From the IMG/VR virus record IMGVR_UViG_3300049911_000019, positions 1-45,709 of that record: a stretch of DNA of 45,709 bases. One strand, written 5' to 3'. A model generated the notes under the pieces. That model did no database searches. It was given only the letters and a program-made list of their open reading frames with translations, and was not told the DNA's origin. The position numbers were made by a program, and so were the translations under genes. Positions 16,524 to 24,712 of this stretch are shown piece after piece (positions within the stretch are counted from its first letter, which is position 1; every line of letters starts with the position of its first letter). This DNA is from a virus.

Positions 16524-17104
16524 TGACGACACAAGAAGACCTCGAAAAATGGGGGCGCTCTTTGGGCGGGAGTTCAGGGGGGTTATCCTCGTATTTTAAT
16601 CCCGCTAAACAAACTCTACAAGATATGATAAATCTGTTCAGACAGGGTGGAGGATATGGGGCCGGACAGAACGCCATAATCGATACCCAGGCCAACCAAG
16701 CCCAGGCCAAGGCCGCGTCCGACGCAGTAGCCAGTGGAATGAGTAGCGGGTCCTTGGCCGCGTCCACGGGTGCCCGAATAGCGGGCGATACTGCTAAGGC
16801 CAAACTTGGTGTAGAGGATACCCGGACCAATTTCCTGGCCCAGGCGATGCAGGCCCTGTCCCAGATGTATGGCCAATATGCCGGAATGAACTCCCAGGAA
16901 CGGATGCAGAAGGAGGCATTGGCCAAACAGGGGGCCATAGCCGACATGAATGCCGCCGTTTCGTTGGCTGGCCAGAAAAAACCACAGAAACAATATATGT
17001 CGCCATGGGACACTTCTTGGGGGCAAACTACCCCCAACTCTTCGCCAGATTCCCAAGGATATAATCAACCTAATTACGGGTTCCAGATGGGAGGGACTTG
17101 GTAA
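16523..17104 (+). CDS. Putative internal/ejection virion protein, 193 aa
   Basis: An Ala/Gln-rich helical protein (AIIDTQANQAQAKAASDAVA ... AMQALSQMYGQYAGMNSQ) with a Gly/Ser/Asn-rich tail ending NYGFQMGGTW. This composition is common in small DNA-ejection proteins of short-tailed phages. It sits between the tail protein and the fiber, with a one-base overlap at its start. Function is inferred from composition and place. Confidence 0.55.
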   Translation: MTTQEDLEKWGRSLGGSSGGLSSYFNPAKQTLQDMINLFRQGGGYGAGQNAIIDTQANQAQAKAASDAVASGMSSGSLAASTGARIAGDTAKAKLGVEDTRTNFLAQAMQALSQMYGQYAGMNSQERMQKEALAKQGAIADMNAAVSLAGQKKPQKQYMSPWDTSWGQTTPNSSPDSQGYNQPNYGFQMGGTW

Positions 17105-17105
17105 A

Positions 17106-19367
17106 ATGAGTTTACAAACATATCAAGTGGTAGCAGGCGATTGGATAGGTCTCGAACGAATAATTAACGACCTGACAGGTCGCGTTGTGGGCCAGACTAT
17201 GGGGCCAACCAGTTCTCCCACGTTCGCGGGATTGACCCTGACCGGGTTGTCCGGTATATTACAGGCGACCGCGGGAGTATTATCTGGGGACGCAGACCAT
17301 AATTCCCTGGGTAATATACAGGGTGGAACTACTGACGAGTATTATCATCTAACTTCTACGGAGTATTCAGGTCTTGGCAGTTTGATTTCCGAGGAAGTTG
17401 ACCCCGTGTTCGCAGGAGTGTTGGCGGGTCTAACCCCGGATAGATTGATATACGGCGGTACAGCGGGGGCATTAACGTCTGTCAGTAACTTGGCCAGTTG
17501 GATTGCGGGAACGTCGAACCAAGTTACGGTTACAGATGACACTGATGGGACAATAACTTTGAGTTTGCCGCAGGACATTCATACGGGGGCGAGTCCGACG
17601 TTTGCATCTCTGAATTTAACAAGCGATGTTTTGCTAAAGGGAAGCGGTGGTGAGGGTCTGGAATCCAGAAATATATCGGATACAGCGTATGCCGATATTA
17701 CCGCAAAGAGATGGATTATAGGTAGCGGCCAGATTATTGCTGATTCGTCTGGCATAACCGTTAATCCCCAAGCGTCATTTTCTATAACTTGTTCGACCAT
17801 ACCTGGCGGCTGCGATTTGAACTTTACGGCTGGTGATTCAAATCTTGATGTTGCCGTAGGTGGCAACGTATCAATTCAAAGCGGAGATAATAACCAAACG
17901 GGGGGAGTATCCGGTGATATAAACCTTATAATTCCAGCAGGTGCTGGAGGAAGCGGAGTAATCTACTGTAATGGTTCTACTCGTATTCAATCTCTTTCCG
18001 GCCTCCTCAAAGGCACGACGGGCGTGGTGTCCGCGATAACGGACAACTCGGCAAACTGGGATACTGCTTACGCCGACCGATTAAAATGGGATGGCGGTGC
18101 TACTGACCTTGTGGTTGCAACTGCCAGAACTTCACTTGGACTCGGTGTGGCTGATACCCCGTCGTTCACAGGTCTAATCTCTGGTGTAGATGCCGCGACC
18201 AACACAGCGGGAACATTAAAACTATGGTCTGCCGGTGCAAATAATTACTCGACGCTATTCACCGCAGGAACGCAAACAGCGAACGCAACTTATACCCTGC
18301 CGACTGCTATGCCCCCCTCCGTCAGTCAATTCCTGCAATGCACAACGGCGGGTGTGTTGTCGTGGGCCTCGGTTGCCGTCCCCCTGTCTTTCGGCACGAC
18401 TACTAAGATTCCCTATATGAACGTCGCCGGAACGGATTTCCTGTATTCGGCTAATCTGACGTTTGACGGAACGAATCTCGTTGCCGCACAAATTAAAGAC
18501 AGCGGTTTAACGTCTGGAAGAATTACTTACGCCTCAACATCAGGACTTTTAGTTGACAATGACAAATTTCAGTATAACGGAACAAATCTGGTTCTGTTGG
18601 GGGGGACAAACGCCGATGCCGATTTCACGGCGGCAACGTGTGGGTTCGGGCAATGGAAAGACGCAGCCATATACTTTATTGGTTGTGTTCACAAAGGAAA
18701 CAGCGGCGGCGGTGAAATTCCCCCTGTTGCGACTACTGCACCTGCTCTTGTATTCCATAGGTCAAGAGGAACACAGACAACCAAATACGCGGTCATAGAA
18801 AATGACCGTTTGGGATTTTTCAACTGCGGTGGATATGACGGTGCTGCCTTTAGAAATAGTGCTGGTATCAATTTTTACTGCGATGGTGCAGTTAGTTCAG
18901 GGGTTGTTCCTCAAAGAATCGCCTTTGTTACAGGAACAGGTGGCACACCAGAATCTACTCGATGGGAATATCTTGTAATCAAATCGGACGGTAGTATTAG
19001 GCATAATTACGCAATATCGCCTTATGTGGTTTATGGCGCAATGACCATCAGCGGTTTGGGTAATTGGCTCTTTGATTCTGTCGGGGGAATAAATGCCGGT
19101 ATCCAGATATGCAGTGCGACAACCAAGCTGTTCGGTCTTTGGGGAAAAACTCCTGTTGACCAGCCAGCGGCCTTGACAACGCAACTTACAACGATTACTT
19201 ATATTGAACCTGGAACGCCTGATTACGCGATACAGAGTGTTCAACTTGTCGGTTACGGATTCGCTACTGCAGATGAGGGAAACAGCGTTCTAAAGGTGAT
19301 TGCCAATCTTCAAACAAGGGTGGCAGAATTAGAAAGCCGTTTGCAGGAATTTGGAGCGATAGCGTAA
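17106..19367 (+). CDS. Tail fiber / receptor-binding protein
   Basis: 753 residues from ATG 17106, with GGGAGGG upstream; longer readings begin inside the previous gene. The N-terminal part carries fiber repeats (SPTFAGLTLTGLSG, again SPTFASLNLTSD) and HNSLGNIQGG. The C-terminal region has LFGLWGKTPVDQPAALT and ends in a short coiled coil (VIANLQTRVAELESRLQEF), as in trimeric tail fibers. No peptidase S74 chaperone motif is seen. The section from about 18550 to 19250 shifts composition (more varied, host-receptor-like domain), consistent with domain swapping at the tip. Confidence 0.8.
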   Translation: MSLQTYQVVAGDWIGLERIINDLTGRVVGQTMGPTSSPTFAGLTLTGLSGILQATAGVLSGDADHNSLGNIQGGTTDEYYHLTSTEYSGLGSLISEEVDPVFAGVLAGLTPDRLIYGGTAGALTSVSNLASWIAGTSNQVTVTDDTDGTITLSLPQDIHTGASPTFASLNLTSDVLLKGSGGEGLESRNISDTAYADITAKRWIIGSGQIIADSSGITVNPQASFSITCSTIPGGCDLNFTAGDSNLDVAVGGNVSIQSGDNNQTGGVSGDINLIIPAGAGGSGVIYCNGSTRIQSLSGLLKGTTGVVSAITDNSANWDTAYADRLKWDGGATDLVVATARTSLGLGVADTPSFTGLISGVDAATNTAGTLKLWSAGANNYSTLFTAGTQTANATYTLPTAMPPSVSQFLQCTTAGVLSWASVAVPLSFGTTTKIPYMNVAGTDFLYSANLTFDGTNLVAAQIKDSGLTSGRITYASTSGLLVDNDKFQYNGTNLVLLGGTNADADFTAATCGFGQWKDAAIYFIGCVHKGNSGGGEIPPVATTAPALVFHRSRGTQTTKYAVIENDRLGFFNCGGYDGAAFRNSAGINFYCDGAVSSGVVPQRIAFVTGTGGTPESTRWEYLVIKSDGSIRHNYAISPYVVYGAMTISGLGNWLFDSVGGINAGIQICSATTKLFGLWGKTPVDQPAALTTQLTTITYIEPGTPDYAIQSVQLVGYGFATADEGNSVLKVIANLQTRVAELESRLQEFGAIA

Positions 19368-19379
19368 AGGAAAACCTTT

Positions 19380-19436
19380 GTGAATAATATAGTTGTTGAA
19401 CACATCAATTTAACACTTGAAAGAGTTGGAACATAA
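19380..19436 (+). CDS. Possible 18-codon ORF
   Basis: GTG at 19380 lies 8 bases after AAAGGA and opens a frame of 18 codons (begins NNIVVEHINL) that stops one base before the next gene's ATG. It could be a translated leader coupling the fiber gene to the internal protein gene. Length alone makes it doubtful. Confidence 0.25.
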   Translation: MNNIVVEHINLTLERVGT

Positions 19437-19437
19437 T

Positions 19438-20439
19438 ATGGCCCAACAGGATATTTTAGATGCGTTTACAACCGATACCGGCCTCCCCGGCTCGGCCCTC
19501 CCCCCCGGTCCTGGTTACGTTCTTGACCCCAATGGTAAAATAGTCGTTGGTAATTCTACATATTATCCGTCAACTACGGGTGGTAAACTTGACTTATTTT
19601 CCAAGACCGTGGCCGTGGAGAACGCCCCGGCAACCGCCGCTCAGGCGAATATGGAATCGCCGTTCGGGGTTATAGACCAACAGGCAGGTACACTCAAACA
19701 GCGTTTCGGAGAACAGTTCAAGAGACTCCAGAGTCAGAACTTGCCCCCGGAACAACATAATAAAATCCTGGCCGGTATGCAGGCTGATTACGACGCTGAG
19801 AAATATAAACTATCTGATATCCGCACTCAATTAGATGGTATCCAATCGGCCATAGAATCCGGCGTTGTGGACCCGGCGTTGGGTCAACAGACCCAGTGGA
19901 AGTTGGCCGCTCCCCACATGGCCGGGGCGTTCAGACCCCCAGCCCAAGAGCCGAGGGGCCGGATGACCCCCGGAGAAATGACAGCGTTTGGTAAGAAGTT
20001 CACTGAGTCCAGAGACCGGGCGTATGTGGCCCCGTGGATGGGAAAGAATTATTACGACTCTGAAAAGTTGAAACAGGAATACCTGACGAACCGGGCCACT
20101 TATGGTTACGATGACCAGATGAACACCAGCGAAAAACAGGCGTTTGATATACAGTGGGATGCTGTTATGGCCGCCAAACCCGCGGCTGATAAAGTTTGGA
20201 AAAACCTGCTGGCCAACGACCCCGACCTTATGACCTCCAGGCCCTATGGTAGCCAACTGTTGGGGGTGGCTGGTCAGAAAGTTACAGGTAAGCGGGTATC
20301 GCCGTTTGCACAGGGGGTTAATGCCCCGGCAGAGACCAAGACGCTGGATAAAGCAACCGCCGCGGCCTTGCTCCAGGAGGCCGGCGGGGATAAGAACAAA
20401 GCAAGACAGTTAGCAAAAGATAGGGGATATAGTCTATAA
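19438..20439 (+). CDS. Internal virion protein, 333 aa
   Basis: Start at ATG 19438. The protein has a Gly/Pro-rich N-terminus, charged helices (QRFGEQFKRLQSQNLPPEQH) and ends in AAALLQEAGGDKNKARQLAK, a small EF-like/assembly module found at the ends of several phage internal proteins. It comes just before the 1160-residue internal protein and overlaps it by one base, so the two are probably packaged together and ejected into the host. Confidence 0.65.
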   Translation: MAQQDILDAFTTDTGLPGSALPPGPGYVLDPNGKIVVGNSTYYPSTTGGKLDLFSKTVAVENAPATAAQANMESPFGVIDQQAGTLKQRFGEQFKRLQSQNLPPEQHNKILAGMQADYDAEKYKLSDIRTQLDGIQSAIESGVVDPALGQQTQWKLAAPHMAGAFRPPAQEPRGRMTPGEMTAFGKKFTESRDRAYVAPWMGKNYYDSEKLKQEYLTNRATYGYDDQMNTSEKQAFDIQWDAVMAAKPAADKVWKNLLANDPDLMTSRPYGSQLLGVAGQKVTGKRVSPFAQGVNAPAETKTLDKATAAALLQEAGGDKNKARQLAKDRGYSL

Positions 20440-23400
20440 TGGGCGACGTGTTTGACGAAATTCAGCCAGAACAACCAGCGGGTGACGTGTTCGACCAGAT
20501 TCAACCCGAACCCGTTAAACCCGTAGATACCGGCGGGGACTTTGGTTTTGGTCTTAGTGATTACGAGACAAACGCCCTAAAACACTTTGGAGTATCCCTC
20601 GCCAGTGGGTCATTAAAAGGTTCCGCCGCGGCATTACATACCATCAGAGGATTGGCTAATCTTACTGGTCGCTTGTTGGGACAGGATGTCGAATCTCCAG
20701 AATGGAAAAATGCTAAACGAATCACTGATTACGCTGGTAAATTTGATGAACTGGCCGCGCGCCTTGATAAATATAATGAACAAACAGGGGCGTCCAAAGT
20801 CTCAACTATACCCGGACAGGTAATCGGACAACTGCCCGCTGGCGTATTACAGTGGGAAGGTAATATCCCGTTAGCCGCCACCCAAGGTTTTGAACAGGCA
20901 AAAGAAGAAGGTAAGGGAACTGTCGAAGCCCTTGGGGCCGGGACCAAGGCCGGTATAGAACGAGCCATTTTGGGGAAGGCCCTTAAAGTATTGGGTCGGG
21001 TTGAAAATGCTGTCGTCCGTCGAGGTGGGTCGGCTGTAGCGTTGGGCGGGGCCTCGGCCCTACACGGCGGGACACTCGAAGATATTCTAACTCAGGCCGG
21101 AGTGGGTGCAGTTATTTCTGGCAAGACAAGGCCAGAGAGACCAAACGAAGTTCGCCCCGTTACCCCACAGCCCCCCGAAACTCCCGCCCCGTTAGGTAAC
21201 GAAAAACCCCCCGAAAACGATTATGTTAAATTCGAGGGTATTCAAGAAGGGTCTCCCGAAGACGGGATTCCTGATATGAAATTATACACCCTGAAACAGG
21301 ATATTCCAGGCCATCCAACAGGTAGTACGCTGGCTGAAGAAACCCTACGGGCGGCAGGCGTAAAACTGCCTGAAACGGGGGCGGTATCAGTCCCCCCACG
21401 GGGTCCGGGGCCGTCTGGGAACGTTCCTGAAACAGGTAAATTTCCTATTCAGGAAACTGGGGGGAAACAAGAAACCGTAACCCCCTCGCCAATAAACAAA
21501 TGGGTAACTATTGATGAAGCGTTGGCCGCGGAGAATTTATTAAAGCCATTAACCCCCGGCTCTCCCGAATCTCTGCGGGCAACGGAAATACGTAATCAAT
21601 ATCTTCCGCCCCAGAAACCTCCCGCCGTCCCACCCGTGGTCGCCCCAGGGATGCCGGAACCGCCCAAACCCCCACGGCGACTGAGTCTCACTCAGGCCAA
21701 GAAACAAGGCCACTCTATTCCCAATATGCTGGGATGGACTGATGCCCAACGTATGGACTTCAATAAATCCGTAACCGGCAAGACCTCGATGAAAGGTATG
21801 AACGTGCAAGAGGCCCGGCTGGTGGTCGAGGGGATGCAGGCCGAGGCCGCGAAGGCCGGTATAGACCTTTCCGAGAGACCGGAACCCGTTGGTATTTCTG
21901 AGGAGTTGATTTCTGCGCTACAGAAAAGTAAACCCAACGTTACAGAGTTACAAGAACCCCACCCTTCATTATGGCGTAAAATAGTATACGAGGCTAAGAA
22001 AACTGTCCGCGAAAGGGTATGGGGGTTGGAACGCGCCCCGTTCAGGTTCTTTGACGCGCTTGACAGTAAGAACCCCAACGGGCCGTGGAAGCGTTTGGTG
22101 TGGGGGCCGTTGTCAGAAAAGTCTGCCTTGGCGAGAAAATTTGCTCTCGATGACCAAAAGAATCTGGCTGATTTTCTTAATACCGCTATGGGGGGGAACT
22201 GGGAAAAACTATGGATACCAGAAAAAATAGAGGGGGTTAAAGAGAAATACTCTCCGTCTGAAAAGATGTATTTAACCATACAGGGTATGAACTCTGGCGC
22301 ACGGGAAGTAATGTTATCATTTATTTCAGAACCTGAATTGGTGGCCATAGAAAAATCACTTACCCCACAAGAGCGTTCTATTATTGACTATGCAGTTAAG
22401 AACACGGACGCTCTCACTTCCCCGTTGTTTAACGCCGCACTTAGTGCCGGATGGAAACCGTCGGAGTTAAAACGGGAATTTCCATACCTTCCGATACAAT
22501 ACCTGTCTTCTAAGACTAATCCTGACTTCATAGACGCCCTCGCCGAAGTTTCCACGGGAGGGTCTATGTCTCCCGAAAGCAGGATGTTAATGACCCGTCA
22601 AAAGGGCGCGACTGGTAAAGTAAATATGGACCTTATCGGACTGTTGATGAACAATTCAACAAGGGTTCATAGATTTATTCAGATGGCTCCGTTTGCCAAG
22701 GGGATGTCCGGCCTGATGTCCAACGCCAAATTTCGGACAGAATTAGATAACCGCACGTTTGGTCAAGGCAGTAAAATACTTACGGAGTTTGTAAAAGGCA
22801 AAATTCGCGGGGGAGCGGAAGAAAAACAAATACAAAATGGGGTAGAAAAATTATTCGCCTGGACCCGGCGCAAGGGAACAGCGTTTGCGGCGGCCAGAAA
22901 TATCCTGATGACAATGAAACAACCCCTATCGTTTTTTACTGCTATGGCAAACGAACCTCGCTATCTACCGTATGCTGCTAAAGAAGTTGGTAAATTGTTT
23001 TCCAGTATCGACGTCTATAAAACTCTAAACAACGAGGTCGAAAATCAGTCTCTTGCAATGAAAGACCGGGCCGAGGGTCGGGATGTCCGCCGGCTGTTCA
23101 AGGAAAAAGATATTCAGAAAACCCTACAACGGCGTCTCGACCACAAAAGTATGAATTTCTATGGGTCGGTAGACCGTACCACGGCCAATCTGGTCTGGAA
23201 GATAACCCACGACTATGCTTTCGATAAACTGTTTAGGGGCGATGAAAAACAGGCCACACAATACGCCGATAATGCGGTTATAAAAACACAGTCCCTGATG
23301 CACAAAGAAGACCTACCTATGTTATATAGGGGTGGCGAACTGGCCAAACAGGTGGCCGTATTTACCCGCGAGACTTCTACTCTTGGCAACGCTTGGGTAT

Positions 23401-23921
23401 ATGACGTTTACGGAGCAAAAATACATGGGGAAATTGGATGGGGTAAGTTTGCATACCGCGTGGCAGTTGGCCAAATTATCCCTGGTTTGTTACTCGGTGC
23501 CATATCCCGCGGTCATGTTCAAAAAGATTGGAAGGAAGTAGCAACGGATTTAGCTATATATGAGGCTGGGCCTACTATAATTGGAGCCGCACTTATTAAC
23601 CGATTGCTTACCGGACTTGACCATGGGTTCATATCTGCTACCGCGTGGGACGGTTTATTAGGGGCATATCAACAGGCGAAAAAACTTCCCCAATGGGACG
23701 AAATGGACGACGATGAAAAGGCAAAAACTGTCAGATTGCTATTGAAAAAATCTGCCATAACCATAGGTGGCGTGACGGGGTATCCATCGGCTCAAGACGT
23801 TAGAACTCTTGAGGGCGCGTATGACCTATGGATGCAAAACACTCAAGACCCCCGCCGGTTGATATGGTCGGAATACGCATTAAAACGAGGTGAAGGAAAA
23901 CCACCACAGGAAGGACGGTAA
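20439..23921 (+). CDS. Large internal (ejection) virion protein, 1160 aa
   Basis: The N-terminus carries two copies of the short motif GDVFD(E/Q)IQPE, a feature of large internal virion proteins. Residues about 230-430 are Pro/Glu-rich and probably unfolded. The C-terminal 650 residues are helical, with a hydrophobic Gly/Ala segment (VGQIIPGLLLGAISRG region and the following WKEV). These features suit a protein stored in the head that forms or lines a channel for DNA entry. No muramidase or protease motif was recognised. Confidence 0.7.
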   Translation: MGDVFDEIQPEQPAGDVFDQIQPEPVKPVDTGGDFGFGLSDYETNALKHFGVSLASGSLKGSAAALHTIRGLANLTGRLLGQDVESPEWKNAKRITDYAGKFDELAARLDKYNEQTGASKVSTIPGQVIGQLPAGVLQWEGNIPLAATQGFEQAKEEGKGTVEALGAGTKAGIERAILGKALKVLGRVENAVVRRGGSAVALGGASALHGGTLEDILTQAGVGAVISGKTRPERPNEVRPVTPQPPETPAPLGNEKPPENDYVKFEGIQEGSPEDGIPDMKLYTLKQDIPGHPTGSTLAEETLRAAGVKLPETGAVSVPPRGPGPSGNVPETGKFPIQETGGKQETVTPSPINKWVTIDEALAAENLLKPLTPGSPESLRATEIRNQYLPPQKPPAVPPVVAPGMPEPPKPPRRLSLTQAKKQGHSIPNMLGWTDAQRMDFNKSVTGKTSMKGMNVQEARLVVEGMQAEAAKAGIDLSERPEPVGISEELISALQKSKPNVTELQEPHPSLWRKIVYEAKKTVRERVWGLERAPFRFFDALDSKNPNGPWKRLVWGPLSEKSALARKFALDDQKNLADFLNTAMGGNWEKLWIPEKIEGVKEKYSPSEKMYLTIQGMNSGAREVMLSFISEPELVAIEKSLTPQERSIIDYAVKNTDALTSPLFNAALSAGWKPSELKREFPYLPIQYLSSKTNPDFIDALAEVSTGGSMSPESRMLMTRQKGATGKVNMDLIGLLMNNSTRVHRFIQMAPFAKGMSGLMSNAKFRTELDNRTFGQGSKILTEFVKGKIRGGAEEKQIQNGVEKLFAWTRRKGTAFAAARNILMTMKQPLSFFTAMANEPRYLPYAAKEVGKLFSSIDVYKTLNNEVENQSLAMKDRAEGRDVRRLFKEKDIQKTLQRRLDHKSMNFYGSVDRTTANLVWKITHDYAFDKLFRGDEKQATQYADNAVIKTQSLMHKEDLPMLYRGGELAKQVAVFTRETSTLGNAWVYDVYGAKIHGEIGWGKFAYRVAVGQIIPGLLLGAISRGHVQKDWKEVATDLAIYEAGPTIIGAALINRLLTGLDHGFISATAWDGLLGAYQQAKKLPQWDEMDDDEKAKTVRLLLKKSAITIGGVTGYPSAQDVRTLEGAYDLWMQNTQDPRRLIWSEYALKRGEGKPPQEGR

Positions 23922-23923
23922 CT

Positions 23924-24187
23924 ATGAAAAGCGAATCATTGAAAGAACGTATGGTTCGGGTTGAACAGATGCGAGAGGAAGATGTAGCGACCAACGCCCT
24001 TGAACATAAATCTATATTAGACGGTATCGGCGGGCTACGCGACCTGTTGGATAATCACCTGGCCCACACCGACCGTTGGCTCTGGGTCCTGGCGTCGGGG
24101 TTGGTCCTGGCAATAATTCCCTATGCCGTGTATGCTGTTGTTGAGATTATTAAACACGTATGGCTGGCGAAGCAGATTTCCGGGTAG
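23924..24187 (+). CDS. Holin-like coiled-coil membrane protein (XhlA type)
   Basis: 87 residues. A charged coiled-coil N-terminus (LKERMVRVEQMREEDVAT) and one C-terminal membrane segment (WLWVLASGLVLAIIPYAVYAVV) reproduce the layout of the XhlA/haemolysin family of lysis proteins. A good ribosome site (GGAAGGA) is present. It is the last gene of the virion arm and converges with the minus-strand arm, with a 38-base overlap with the opposing ORF. An attachment role for an internal virion protein is a weaker alternative. Confidence 0.65.
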   Translation: MKSESLKERMVRVEQMREEDVATNALEHKSILDGIGGLRDLLDNHLAHTDRWLWVLASGLVLAIIPYAVYAVVEIIKHVWLAKQISG

Positions 24188-24461
24188 TCGCCTCAGCCGG
24201 ATGGTCCCCCCCGGTCAACGGAGTGGAACCTCCTATATAAGATTTCCACGGAATCCCTGACAGGAATCCACAAACCCATTCTCCCATCTTTTCCCGATGG
24301 GGTCTGACCCCCAAAATAAATTTACCTACTTCCACGATAAAGCCACCCTCGAATAAACCCCAGACTGTAACCTCGGCCCTGTCCAGGGCGTGTCGGAGGC
24401 TGGGGGTGGGGGCGTGGTCTCGTAACCAAACCAATAGGGATTGGCGGGAGGAGAATCTCAT
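24150..24461 (-). CDS. Hypothetical protein at the convergent end, 103 aa
   Basis: The ATG at 24461 comes one base after the stop of the preceding minus-strand gene, so it could be translated by coupling. There is no ribosome site of its own and no recognised family. A hydrophobic segment (VTVWGLFEGGFIVEVGKFIL) is visible. The 3' end overlaps the holin-like gene on the other strand, which weakens the case. Confidence 0.4.
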   Translation of the reverse strand: MRFSSRQSLLVWLRDHAPTPSLRHALDRAEVTVWGLFEGGFIVEVGKFILGVRPHREKMGEWVCGFLSGIPWKSYIGGSTPLTGGDHPAEATTRKSASPAIRV

Positions 24462-24462
24462 A

Positions 24463-24708
24463 TCAAAAATACTGTCCAGCCCAGGCCTCTACGGTTAGTT
24501 TAGGAAGGTCTTGTAGAGTAATGTCCAACAAATGGGTAAATGTTCCTGAATCAAATTCGCCATTGGTTTCAATAAATATCCGTTTAGAACAACGGCTGCA
24601 TTTGCCGTAGTAACCGACTACATTTTTTGTCTCTTGGTCTATAGCCGTTTCTGTATAATGGGCGACATGCCCCCAACGGTCGCAACTTCGTTTAATATAC
24701 TTCCTCAT
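24463..24708 (-). CDS. Small zinc-ribbon-like protein, 81 aa
   Basis: AAAGGAT precedes the ATG by 6 bases, and the start lies 4 bases beyond the primase-helicase stop, so it belongs to that operon. A single CxxC (KCSRCSKR) sits in a short beta context (YGKCSRCSKRIFIETNGE), with two further single Cys/His positions near the start. It is one of many one-ribbon miniproteins in this genome. Function unknown. Confidence 0.65.
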   Translation of the reverse strand: MRKYIKRSCDRWGHVAHYTETAIDQETKNVVGYYGKCSRCSKRIFIETNGEFDSGTFTHLLDITLQDLPKLTVEAWAGQYF

Positions 24709-24712
24709 ACCC

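Noticed and set aside
17345-17866. Minus-strand ORFs inside the tail fiber gene
   Set aside because: Shadows of the 17106-19367 fiber, which has family motifs and a coiled-coil end.
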